From Planctomycetota bacterium (lineage in GTDB: Bacteria > Planctomycetota > B15-G4): DNA of 52,167 nucleotides. This document shows, one piece after another, positions 36,833-47,365 of the stretch. The notes below the pieces were generated by a model. The model worked only from the letters and a program-made list of their open reading frames with translations. It was not told the DNA's origin and did not search any database. Positions within the stretch are counted from its first letter, which is position 1; the number at the start of each line of letters is the position of its first letter. Made by a program: the position numbers and the translations under genes. The DNA is taken from NCBI GenBank assembly GCA_003644265.1, contig QNBX01000012.1, positions 1 through 52,167 on the forward strand. The letters are read 5' to 3'.

Positions 36833-36908
36833 TGGTGGACGGTAGGGGGGTCGAACCCCTGACCTTCTGGCTGCCAGCCAGACGCTCTACCAACTGAGCT
36901 AACCGCCC
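36833..36908 (-). tRNA. tRNA-Ala (anticodon GGC), CCA encoded
   Basis: A complete cloverleaf of 76 bases. The acceptor stem GGGCGGT pairs with ACCGTCC and includes the G3-U70 wobble that identifies alanine tRNAs. The D-arm is TAGCTCAGTTGGTAGAGC, the anticodon stem TCTGG/CCAGA encloses loop CTGGCAG (anticodon GGC), and the T-arm has GGTTCGACCCC. The discriminator is A and the 3' CCA is encoded. It diverges from leuS. Confidence 0.97.
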
Positions 36909-36923
36909 ATCCAGCGAGGCGGG

Positions 36924-36953
36924 AGATTACGGTCTGAGACCGATGCCACGCAA
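36924..36953 (-). promoter_or_regulatory. Promoter for tRNA-Ala
   Basis: On the minus strand TTGCGT and TAATCT are separated by 18 bases, with the -10 ending 15 bases before the mature 5' end. An 11-base palindrome GGTCTGAGACC (36931-36941) lies in the spacer. Confidence 0.5.
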
Positions 36954-36958
36954 GGGGT

Positions 36959-36986
36959 TTGGGCGCCCTCGGCGGACCGCTATCCT
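36959..36986 (+). promoter_or_regulatory. Promoter for leuS
   Basis: TTGGGC, a 16-base spacer and TATCCT (36981-36986). The leader would be about 22 bases and carries GAGAG before the GTG at 37015. It lies back to back with the tRNA promoter. Confidence 0.45.
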
Positions 36987-37014
36987 GTCTCGCATCCCCG
37001 AGAGAACCTGCTCC

Positions 37015-39491
<2,477 letters not shown>

Positions 39492-39626
39492 CAAGCGGAG
39501 CGCTGCAGCGGGCCCGCGCGCAGCGGGGAGGACCTGACTGCGCCTGGCCCTTGGGCGTCGCGGGCTCGCGCTGCCCTGCCCCTGGCCCGCCGTGCTGGCC
39601 TGCCGTGGCCCCTGCCTTGGAACGCT

Positions 39627-39665
39627 GAAGGGCCCGGCGATCCGCTCAGGATCGCCGGGCCCTTC
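39627..39665. terminator. Bidirectional hairpin terminator between convergent genes
   Basis: A perfect 17-bp stem (GAAGGGCCCGGCGATCC with GGATCGCCGGGCCCTTC) closes a 5-base loop GCTCA. It lies between leuS and the convergent beta-helix gene, 136 bases and 54 bases from their stops. It has no strong U tract on either side, as is common in GC-rich genomes. Confidence 0.85.
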
Positions 39666-39718
39666 GTGCGGTCTGCCGCTCCCGGCGCGAGCCGGGGCCA
39701 CAAGCCGTCAAGCGCGGA

Positions 39719-41071
39719 TCAGATGTCGAGCTCTTGCGGCAAGGTGCTGTCCTCGTCGCTGTCGCGGTCGTCACCGGTCTTGTTGTTGTTGTACTGACCG
39801 GCCGCCACGGTGCCGATGCCGACCTCATCCTTCGGGTCGGCGCGGTTGCCGGAGCCGGCGATGTCGAGCCCCTTGCCGCCGGGACCGTTCTTGCTGGCCT
39901 TGTTGTCGTTGATCTGGGTCTGGCTGCCGCTGTTGTCGATACCCTCATGCTGGTTCTTGTTGCAGTTGTTGCCCAGCAGCTTGTTCCCGGTGGAGTCACC
40001 GGCAATCTGCGCCACGATGTCGATGCCGTCGCCCAGGTTGCTGTCGCACTTGTTCTTCGTGAGCGTGTTGCCGGACCCGGTGATCTGGATGCCATCGCGG
40101 CCGTTGCCCTTGGCCGTGTTGCTGTCGATCGAGTGGCTGCCGAGCCCGGTGCCATTGTTGATCACGATGCCGGCCAGGGTGTTGTTCTCGCAGCGATTCT
40201 TGATCAAGTTGCCACCCTCCGAGCCGACGAAGATGCCGTTCTCGGAGTTGCGCTTGATCTTGTTGTTGACGATGGAGATGCCGGAGCCCATGGCGATCTC
40301 GATGCCGTCGCGTCCGTTGTTCTCGAGCGTGTTGCCCTCGATGATGATGCCATCGGCGCCCGTCTCCTGCACACAGATGCCGTTGCCACCGTTGCAGCGG
40401 ATCTTGTTGCGGTCGACATCCGTGCTCTCGCTGCCGTCGTAGCCACCGTCGTTGATGAGCAGGCCGTCATCCTGGTTGTACTCGAGCGTGTTGCGGGAGA
40501 TCTCGACGGCCGCGCCGCTCGAGACGATGCCCGAGTCGGCGTTCAGGCTGATCTTGTTGCTCTCGATCACCGTGACGCCCTCGCTGGTGCTGGCTGCGTA
40601 GACGATGCCGCTGCCACCCATGTAGCGGATGGTGTTGCGCTCGATGGTCGCTTCGTCACCGGTGATCTCGATGCCATTGCCCTGGCCGCCTTCGATGGTG
40701 CAGCGGCTGACCTCGATGCCGTTGCCCGTGGCGCGGATGCCCGCGCCGGTCGAGTTCCGGATCTTGAAGCCCGTCACGATCACGTTGTCGCCGGTGATCT
40801 CGAAGGCCACGCCGTTGGCGCCGGCGTTCACCTCTGCATTCTTGCCCTGGATGATGATGTCGGATTTCGTCACCACCACGTTCTCGGCGTACGGGCCAGC
40901 CTTGTCCTTGCTGACGATGACGCGGTCCCCCAAGCCGGCTGCTTCGATGGCCTCCTGGATGGTGGGGAAGTCCTTGGGGACCTTGCGGTCTGCGGCAGCG
41001 GCATCAGGGGACATGGCACCCAGCGCCAAGGCGAGTGAGCCAGCGACCAGGATCGAGTTCGGGAAAGACAT
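39719..41071 (-). CDS. Secreted right-handed parallel beta-helix protein
   Basis: A 450-residue exported protein. A signal peptide covers about residues 1-27 (cut near DAAAA/D). The mature part opens with KVPKDFPTIQEAIEAAGLGDRV, the capping helix found in pectate-lyase-like and NosD-like proteins. About 14 coils of 20-25 residues follow, each with a G-[IV]-x-[IV] / N-x-[IV] pattern (for example NGIEITGDEATIERNTI, DGIEIAMGSGISIVNNKI). The tail (about 420-450) is Asp/Asn-rich. I see no catalytic set, so structural or surface roles are as likely as polysaccharide lyase. ATG 41071, seven bases after GGAG, is preferred over an upstream one at 41092. Confidence 0.88.
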   Translation of the reverse strand: MSFPNSILVAGSLALALGAMSPDAAAADRKVPKDFPTIQEAIEAAGLGDRVIVSKDKAGPYAENVVVTKSDIIIQGKNAEVNAGANGVAFEITGDNVIVTGFKIRNSTGAGIRATGNGIEVSRCTIEGGQGNGIEITGDEATIERNTIRYMGGSGIVYAASTSEGVTVIESNKISLNADSGIVSSGAAVEISRNTLEYNQDDGLLINDGGYDGSESTDVDRNKIRCNGGNGICVQETGADGIIIEGNTLENNGRDGIEIAMGSGISIVNNKIKRNSENGIFVGSEGGNLIKNRCENNTLAGIVINNGTGLGSHSIDSNTAKGNGRDGIQITGSGNTLTKNKCDSNLGDGIDIVAQIAGDSTGNKLLGNNCNKNQHEGIDNSGSQTQINDNKASKNGPGGKGLDIAGSGNRADPKDEVGIGTVAAGQYNNNKTGDDRDSDEDSTLPQELDI

Positions 41072-41156
41072 GTATTGCTCCGTGGATGGCACGCTTCAGG
41101 GAGGCGCACTCAGACGGGCGCAGAGCCGGTTACACGGCAGCGCCGAGATGGAAAAC

Positions 41157-41185
41157 AGGATAAGAGACGCCAGCCCGTTGGAGAA
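41157..41185 (-). promoter_or_regulatory. Promoter for the beta-helix gene
   Basis: On the minus strand TTCTCC, a 17-base spacer and TATCCT lead to an RNA start about 80 bases before the ATG at 41071. The -10 is good, the -35 poor. Confidence 0.4.
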
Positions 41186-41422
41186 CCCAGGATTCCACAG
41201 GGGTGTCTGGTCATCGGGCAGTGGCCAGGGGTGGGGCGGCGCGCAGCCAGCGCCGCGCCACAACGGCTGACGCATGGAGCAACGACGGTCCGACGGCAGC
41301 ATGACGGTTTGAAGCCGCGATGATCACACCCGCGGCCACACAGTTCCCCCTGTGGGCAGAGGCCGTCCGGGGGGCGGGTCGGGGCTTCCATCGGTGGCCG
41401 AAGCGCGCCAGAGTGGCCGTCC
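41186..41422. other. Intergenic region between divergent beta-helix and SGNH genes, no gene seen
   Basis: Together with the beta-helix leader this gap is about 350 bases. No frame on either strand is protein-like. A short inverted repeat around ACAGTTCCCCCTGT (41340-41353) is the only structure noted. Confidence 0.5.
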
Positions 41423-42442
41423 ATGCGCCGCCCCGTCGCCCTCGCCGTGTGCCTGTCTGCCCTGCTCGTCGGCCTGGGCCTGGCCGAAGGGGCCGCGCGC
41501 CTCAGCTCCTGGGGCCCCGATCCGGCCCTGCGCCTGGGCGACTCGCTCTGGGACTGGGGCGATCTGATCCACCGCCAATCCGAGCTGCCTGGGCTGGCCT
41601 ATGAGCTGTCCCCGGGCCTGAAGGGCCGCTTCAAGGATGTGCGCGTCTCCATCAATGCCCAGGGCCTACGGGGCCCGGAGGTGCGCTCGGTGAAGGGCCG
41701 CTGGCTGCGGCGCCTGGCCGTCCTGGGCGACAGCACCACCTACGGCTGGGGCGTGGACTCCGAGCAGACCTGGTCCGCGGTGCTGGGGCGCCTGCTGGAC
41801 CGCCGCGCTGACGGCTACGTGAACGAGGTGCTCAACTTCGGCGTGAGCGGCTATTCCAGCCAGGACGAGGCCGTGGTGCTCGAGGCGCGGGCCCTGCCGC
41901 TGGAGCCGGACCTGCTGCTGCTGGGCTACAACCTCAACGACCCCGAGTTCGAGCCGCGCCAGCCGCTGCATCGCTTCTACGCCGAGCCCGAGTGGTGGGA
42001 GGGCTCGCGGCTGCTGCGCTGGGCCGAGCAGCGCCGGCAGGCCTGGCGCCGGCAGCGCCTCGGCGGCGGCGACCCGTTCCGCCTGCTGCACGCCGAGGGC
42101 ACCCGGACCTGGGCCTCCGTGCAGGACGCCTTTCTGCGCATGGGCCGGGCCGCGCAGGCCGCCGGGCTCGACATGTTGGTGGTGCTCTTTCCGCTGGGGC
42201 GGGTGCCCGCGGACCCGGCCGAGTACCGCTATGCCGATCTGCACGCGCGCGTGGCCGCAGCGGCCCGGGAGGCCGGGCTCGAGGTGCTGGACCTGGTGCC
42301 CGCCTATGCCGCGGTGGCGGACGGCCCGGTCTACCTGTTGCCCGACCTGCATCCCAATCCGCTGGGGCACGAGATCGCGGCCGCGGCCGTGGCCGAGCGC
42401 CTCAGCAGCGGGCCGCCGTCACTGCCCATGGCTGACGACTGA
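41423..42442 (+). CDS. Exported or membrane-anchored SGNH hydrolase
   Basis: A 339-residue GDSL-like esterase. An N-terminal hydrophobic segment (about 5-24, signal or anchor) precedes the SGNH blocks: AVLGDSTTYGWG with the nucleophile Ser, NFGVSGYSSQDE with the Gly block, LGYNLNDPEF with the Asn block, and DLHPNPLGHEI with the Asp-x-x-His pair. Compared with the first SGNH protein it lacks the 200-residue helical insert and has no DUF5989 partner. The substrate is unknown; envelope polysaccharide or lipid ester is likely. The final residues are Ser/Pro-rich. Confidence 0.85.
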   Translation: MRRPVALAVCLSALLVGLGLAEGAARLSSWGPDPALRLGDSLWDWGDLIHRQSELPGLAYELSPGLKGRFKDVRVSINAQGLRGPEVRSVKGRWLRRLAVLGDSTTYGWGVDSEQTWSAVLGRLLDRRADGYVNEVLNFGVSGYSSQDEAVVLEARALPLEPDLLLLGYNLNDPEFEPRQPLHRFYAEPEWWEGSRLLRWAEQRRQAWRRQRLGGGDPFRLLHAEGTRTWASVQDAFLRMGRAAQAAGLDMLVVLFPLGRVPADPAEYRYADLHARVAAAAREAGLEVLDLVPAYAAVADGPVYLLPDLHPNPLGHEIAAAAVAERLSSGPPSLPMADD

Positions 42443-42526
42443 GCGCAGGCCGGCGCGCCGGCTGGCGTGTCGGTCGCGGGAGCCCTGGTTGGAGTCGTGG
42501 TCGGAGTCTCGGCCTGGCCGCCCACC

Positions 42527-44866
42527 TCAGCGCCGGCCGAGTCGGCGCGGCCGGGGGCGGGCCGGTCCGTACTGGCGCGGCCACCACTGGTCGTACTGTC
42601 GGTAGCTGCTCGAGGCGCCCAGCACGATGGCCGGGTCTTCCAGGTGGGCCCGGGCCAGGGCGCACAGGTCGGCTCGCCCGGCCGCCAGGATGGTGTTGGC
42701 CTGATCGGCGCCCGCGATGGCGCCCACGGCCATGACGGGCACGTCCACCGCGGCCCGGATGGCCTCCGCGAAGGGCACCTGATACATACGACCGGTGACG
42801 GGTCGGCTGGCCGGCGTGTTGCCCGCGCTGGACACGTCGATCAGGTCGCAGCCCCGTTCGGCGAGGGCCCCTGCCACCTCGATCGAGTCGGCCAGGGTCA
42901 TGCCGGCGCCCGGCTCAGCTTCGAGCCAGTCGCTGGCCGAGAGGCGCACGGCCAGCGGGCGCTCGGCGGGCCAGGCCGCGCGCACGGCCTCGAACAGCGC
43001 CAGCGGGAAGCGCATGCGCTTCTCGAGGCTGCCGCCGTAGGCGTCATCGCGCCGGTTGGCCGCCGGCGACAGGAACGAACTCAACAGGTAGCCGTGCGCC
43101 ATGTGCAGCTCGAGCAGATCGAAGCCCGCGTCCAGTGCGCGCCGCGCCGCGGCCACGAAGGCATCCGTGACGTCGGCCATGTCGTGTTCGGTCATGGCGC
43201 GTGGCGTGTGCCAGCCCTGGTCGAAAGGCGTGGCGGAGGGACCCAGGGTCTGCCAGGCCGCGTCGCCCGTCAGCGGCGAGTCTCCCTCCCAGGGTCGGCT
43301 GCAGCTGGCCTTGCGCCCGGCGTGAGCCAGCTGCATGGCCAGCTTGGCGGGGCTGTTGTGGTGTACGAAGTCGACGATGCGCTTCCAGCCGTCGCGCTGC
43401 GCGTCGTTCCAGATGCCGGCACAGCCCGGCGTGATGCGGCCCTGGGCCGACACGCCGGTGGCCTCGGCGAAGACCAACCCGGCGCCGCCCGTGGCGCGCG
43501 CGCCCAGGTGCACCAGGTGCCAGTCGTCGGGCACGCCGTCCGTAGCCGAGTACTGACACATGGGGGAGACCACGATGCGGTTGGGCAGCTCGAGCTCGGC
43601 CAGGCGCAGGGGCGCAAACAGCGGCACGGGCGCGCGCGCTCCGCTGCCGCCATCGACGTCGCCTTCGTGGGGCTCGAGCGCCAGGCGCTCGGGCCACTGC
43701 TGCCCGCCCGCCTCCAGATAGCGCGCCTGTTCGGTGTCCCACCACCACTCGCGCACGCGCGCCACCAGGGCCGGGTCGCGCAGCGCCAGGTTGTCCCAGG
43801 TGATGCGCTTGCTGCGCGTCATCAGGTTGAAGCTGAACTGCAGCGGGTGCTGGCCGATGTAGCGCTCGCTGCGCTCGAACCACTCCAGGCTGGTCTGGGC
43901 CGCCTTCTGCAGCTTGGCCACGTCGACCCAGCGCTCGTCCTCGTAGGCGGCCAGCACGGCGGGCACGTCGTCGGTTCCGTGCCGCTTGAAGGCGTCCACC
44001 AGGGCGATAGCGTCCTCCATGGCCAGCTTGGTGCCCGAGCCGATGGAGAAGTGCGCGGTGTGCGCCGCGTCGCCCATGAGCACCACGTTGTCGTGGTGCC
44101 AGGTGGCGTTGGTGACCGTGGGGAAGGTGCGCCAGATCGAGTTGTTGCCCAGCAGCTTGTGGCCCTGCAGCTCGTCGGCGAAGAGCCGCTCGAAGTAGGC
44201 GATGGTGCTGGCCTCGTCGGCTTGATCGTGGCCGGCGGCCTTCCAGGTCTCTTCGAGGCACTCCACGATGAAGGTGCCCAGGCCGTCCTCGAACGGATAG
44301 GCGTGGATGCGATAGAGCCCGTGCTGATCCTGCTTGAAGAAGAAGGTGAAGGCGTCCATGGGCAGGGTCGTGCCCAGCCAGGCGAACTTGCAGCGGCGCC
44401 AGTCGAGCGAGGGCTTGAAGATGTGCTCGAGCTCCGTGCGCAGGACCGAGTGCAGCCCGTCGGCCGCCAGCACCAGGTCGGCGCCGGCCACGTCGGACAG
44501 CGAGGTCACCTCCTGCTCGAAGCACAGCTCGACACCCAGCTCGCGGCAGCGCGCGTGGAAGATCTGCAGCAGGTGCTTGCGGCTCATGCCGCAGAAGCCG
44601 TGACCGGTGGAGCGCACGCAGGTGTCGCCGTAGTGCGTCTCGATGTCGTCCCAGTAGCGGAAGCCGGCCAGGATGGCGTCATAGCTGGGGGCGTCGGCGT
44701 CGCGGAAGTGGCTCAGGGTCTCGGCGCTGAAGACCACGCCCCAGCCGAAGGTGTCGTCGGGCCGGTTGCGCTCCATGACGCGGATGCGGGCGTCAGGAAA
44801 GGCCCGGGCCATGAGGATCGAGAAGTACAGGCCCGCGGGGCCGCCGCCAACGCTCACAATGTCCAT
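42527..44866 (-). CDS. Fused flavin monooxygenase/old yellow enzyme, anthraniloyl-CoA or salicylyl-CoA type
   Basis: A 779-residue two-enzyme fusion. Residues 1 to about 385 are a class A FAD monooxygenase: [11 protein letters not shown], the DG motif [12 protein letters not shown] and [14 protein letters not shown]. Residues about 408-760 are an old-yellow-enzyme NADH:flavin reductase: [55 protein letters not shown]. This architecture is known in 2-aminobenzoyl-CoA monooxygenase/reductase and in salicylyl-CoA 5-hydroxylase, which dearomatise aryl-CoA thioesters. No aryl-CoA ligase or beta-oxidation genes are beside it, so the substrate is open. I prefer ATG 44866 over 44875 because a TATCAT hexamer lies seven bases before it. 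Confidence 0.9.
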   Translation of the reverse strand: MDIVSVGGGPAGLYFSILMARAFPDARIRVMERNRPDDTFGWGVVFSAETLSHFRDADAPSYDAILAGFRYWDDIETHYGDTCVRSTGHGFCGMSRKHLLQIFHARCRELGVELCFEQEVTSLSDVAGADLVLAADGLHSVLRTELEHIFKPSLDWRRCKFAWLGTTLPMDAFTFFFKQDQHGLYRIHAYPFEDGLGTFIVECLEETWKAAGHDQADEASTIAYFERLFADELQGHKLLGNNSIWRTFPTVTNATWHHDNVVLMGDAAHTAHFSIGSGTKLAMEDAIALVDAFKRHGTDDVPAVLAAYEDERWVDVAKLQKAAQTSLEWFERSERYIGQHPLQFSFNLMTRSKRITWDNLALRDPALVARVREWWWDTEQARYLEAGGQQWPERLALEPHEGDVDGGSGARAPVPLFAPLRLAELELPNRIVVSPMCQYSATDGVPDDWHLVHLGARATGGAGLVFAEATGVSAQGRITPGCAGIWNDAQRDGWKRIVDFVHHNSPAKLAMQLAHAGRKASCSRPWEGDSPLTGDAAWQTLGPSATPFDQGWHTPRAMTEHDMADVTDAFVAAARRALDAGFDLLELHMAHGYLLSSFLSPAANRRDDAYGGSLEKRMRFPLALFEAVRAAWPAERPLAVRLSASDWLEAEPGAGMTLADSIEVAGALAERGCDLIDVSSAGNTPASRPVTGRMYQVPFAEAIRAAVDVPVMAVGAIAGADQANTILAAGRADLCALARAHLEDPAIVLGASSSYRQYDQWWPRQYGPARPRPRRLGRR

Positions 44867-44873
44867 GGCGGTC

Positions 44874-44879
44874 ATGATA
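44874..44879 (-). promoter_or_regulatory. -10-like hexamer for a leaderless monooxygenase transcript
   Basis: On the minus strand TATCAT is followed by seven bases and then ATG 44866. The hexamer overlaps the alternative upstream ATG, so that codon could not be translated from this promoter. Confidence 0.45.
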
Positions 44880-44900
44880 TGCGCCCGCGACGCAAATCCT

Positions 44901-44906
44901 TAGGAT
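44901..44906 (+). promoter_or_regulatory. -10-like hexamer before the resB-like gene
   Basis: TAGGAT lies 56 bases before ATG 44963 and back to back with the monooxygenase promoter. No clear -35 is seen. Confidence 0.35.
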
Positions 44907-44962
44907 GACTCGATTCCGGCAGCTCGCCGGGTCGCTCCGTCTCCGACAGGCATCCGTTCGCC

Positions 44963-47365
44963 ATGACCACCTCATCCGGCTCGGGCAGCGTCCGTTCGGG
45001 TCCCCTCGCCCTGCTCCTCGGTCTGTTCAGCAACGTCTGGCTCGGCGTGTTCCTGATGACCGTGATGTTCGTGTACTCGTGGATCGGCTCGGCCGGTCTG
45101 CCGATCTACGTCGGCGGCTATCCGTGGCAGATCGACGCCTGGGTGTTCGAGCAGATGCGCCAGTGGCCCGGGCTCGAGATGACCGAGTACGAGTGGTTCA
45201 ACTGGTGGCCCTTCAACCTGCTGATCGGCCTGATCTGCGCCAACATCACCGTGACCACGTTGCGGCGCATCAAGCTGAACGCCATCAACCTGGGCGTGTG
45301 GATGATCCACACCGGCATCCTGGTGCTGTGCCTGGGCAGCTACATGTACTTCTCCACCAAGGTGGAGGGCGACTCGCCGGTGCTGCGCCGGCGCGTGGTG
45401 GCGACGGTGCCCGGCGGCGCCACGGTCGACTTTCCGGCGGTGCCCAACGCCAGCGCCCGCGCCATGGGCGAGCACGGCATGTACAGCTTCTTCGTGAGCG
45501 GCGTCGACCCGCACTGGACCCTGCTCTCGGGTCCCAACAAGGGTCAGACGGCCTTCGCGGTGCAGGTCACGGTGGACGGCCCCGACGACAGCCGCTTCAT
45601 GCGCCAGCTGATCGTCAACGAGCCCGACGCCACGCAGGACTCGATCTTCAGCGACGGCAGCGACGGCGGCCCGCCCTTGCAACGCGCCATCAAGGTGTTG
45701 GGTCGGCCGCTGGTGGACGAGCAGCTGCAGCTCTCGCTCAGCTATGCGCCCCAGGAGTGGTTCTACCTGGCCAACTGGGTCGAGAAGTCATGGGCCCTGT
45801 ACCTGCGCGAGCAGGGCAGCGGGCCCTGGATCCAGCGCCCCGTGGACGGGCTGCCGCTCTACAACGACTACGTCGGCTCGCTCGAGGAGGTCTGGCCGCC
45901 GGAGGGCGAGCGCCTGCCCGCGCGGCCGCTGGACGTGGTGGTGCCGCCCTCCGAGCCGGGCGACCCGCTGCCCGGCGTGTCGCTGCACATCAAGAGCTAC
46001 CTGCGCTACGCCCACATGGAGCAGCGCTGGGTGGCCGGCGGCTCGCTCAACCCCACCGCCACCGTGCGCCTGGAGGATCGCTTCGGCGAGCCCAGCGAGT
46101 ACGACCTGGTGGCCTTCGATCCCAACCAGAGCACCCTCGGCCGCGGCTTCCTGGCCATGCGCTGGGCGCGCACCGAAGACGAGCGTCTGACCGTGGCCGC
46201 GGGCTCCGATCCGATCCTGCACGTCTCGGTGCCCGGCGTGCCGGGCGAGCTGACCCACGTCATCGACGCCCTGTCCATCCAGGATCCCGACGCGCCCTTC
46301 ATCGACGTGCCCGGCAGCGCCTACTCGTTCCGGGTGCAGTTCATGGAGAAGCTCGACGAGCCCGGCCTGCCCGGCTCCATCGCGTCGGTGGAGCTGCGTC
46401 AGGGCGAGCGTCGCTGGCGCCGCTTCGTGTCGGAGGATGAGCGCTTCATCCGTGACGTGGACGCCGGCGACGAGAGCCTCACGCCCACCGAGACGCTGAC
46501 GCTGGACGAGGGCATCGTGATCCACTTCCACGCTCCGAGCCCCTCGGCGGCGCTGACGCTGGTGGGGGGGCCGGGTGCCGACGAGCTGGGCCTGGTGATG
46601 GCCATGGGTAGCTCGCAGGACGGCAGCTACCTACCGCTGGCCCTGGGCGAGACCATCTCCCTGGGCGGCGGCGAGTCCTTCAGCGTGCAGCGCTTCGCCG
46701 CCCACGGCGACCTGCAGACGCGGCCCGCCGTGGTGCCGCGCCGCTACCGCAACCGTCAGGCCAAGGAGGCCAACGCCCGCGTGCGCGTGCAGTTCGACGT
46801 GGCCGGCGAGCTGCACGACAAGTGGGTCAGCTTCCACCAGTATCCGATCGAGGGACCGGGCGAGACCATGCGGCGCTACTGGTACCAGCCCACGCAGGTG
46901 CGGCTCTCCGACGGGCGCGTGATCGAGCTGCTGCTCTCGCGCGAGCGCCTGCCCCTGCCCGACCCGGTGGTGTTGGACGACTTCGTCATCGCCAGCCATG
47001 TGGGCGGCTTCACCGGACGCACCAGCTCGATCCTCAACTGGACCAGCTCGGTGCGTTTCGGCGACGGCGCCGACGGCTGGGGCGAGGCTATGGAGGTCAG
47101 CGTCAACGCGCCCTCCGAGCACGCCGGTCTGTGGTACTTCCAGGCCCAGTGGGACCCGCCCACGGGCCCCATGTCACCGGGTGACCCCGGCAGCGAGGGC
47201 CTGAACTACACGGTGCTCGGCGTGGGCAACCGCGTCGGCGTCGGGGTGCAGCTGCTGGGCAGCTGCATCGCGGTGCTGGGCATGCTGTATGCCTTCTACG
47301 TCAAGCCGATCCTGATCAAGCGCAGGCGCCGCAGCGCGGCCGCTGGCGCGGAGGTCGCAGCATGA
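44963..47365 (+). CDS. ResB/Ccs1-like cytochrome c maturation protein, enlarged
   Basis: An 800-residue membrane protein. Membrane helices lie near 15-40, 77-97 and 108-130. A periplasmic domain of about 620 residues follows, then a last helix near 765-788 with a basic C-terminus. This resembles ResB/Ccs1, which with CcsA carries haem across the membrane and presents reduced apocytochrome, but classical ResB is about 450-550 residues. Its call rests on topology and on the directly coupled ccsA gene (ATGA overlap). Such long ResB-like proteins beside ccsA are, as far as I recall, common in Planctomycetota. Confidence 0.78.
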   Translation: MTTSSGSGSVRSGPLALLLGLFSNVWLGVFLMTVMFVYSWIGSAGLPIYVGGYPWQIDAWVFEQMRQWPGLEMTEYEWFNWWPFNLLIGLICANITVTTLRRIKLNAINLGVWMIHTGILVLCLGSYMYFSTKVEGDSPVLRRRVVATVPGGATVDFPAVPNASARAMGEHGMYSFFVSGVDPHWTLLSGPNKGQTAFAVQVTVDGPDDSRFMRQLIVNEPDATQDSIFSDGSDGGPPLQRAIKVLGRPLVDEQLQLSLSYAPQEWFYLANWVEKSWALYLREQGSGPWIQRPVDGLPLYNDYVGSLEEVWPPEGERLPARPLDVVVPPSEPGDPLPGVSLHIKSYLRYAHMEQRWVAGGSLNPTATVRLEDRFGEPSEYDLVAFDPNQSTLGRGFLAMRWARTEDERLTVAAGSDPILHVSVPGVPGELTHVIDALSIQDPDAPFIDVPGSAYSFRVQFMEKLDEPGLPGSIASVELRQGERRWRRFVSEDERFIRDVDAGDESLTPTETLTLDEGIVIHFHAPSPSAALTLVGGPGADELGLVMAMGSSQDGSYLPLALGETISLGGGESFSVQRFAAHGDLQTRPAVVPRRYRNRQAKEANARVRVQFDVAGELHDKWVSFHQYPIEGPGETMRRYWYQPTQVRLSDGRVIELLLSRERLPLPDPVVLDDFVIASHVGGFTGRTSSILNWTSSVRFGDGADGWGEAMEVSVNAPSEHAGLWYFQAQWDPPTGPMSPGDPGSEGLNYTVLGVGNRVGVGVQLLGSCIAVLGMLYAFYVKPILIKRRRRSAAAGAEVAA

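Noticed and set aside
39734..41038. A 434-codon open frame antisense to the beta-helix gene
   Set aside because: Its apparent Val/Ala/Asp repeats are the reverse image of the beta-helix coils; the minus-strand protein has a signal peptide and ribosome site.
42467..44908. An 813-codon open frame antisense to the fused monooxygenase
   Set aside because: Same reason: no motifs, antisense composition, and a clear gene on the opposite strand.
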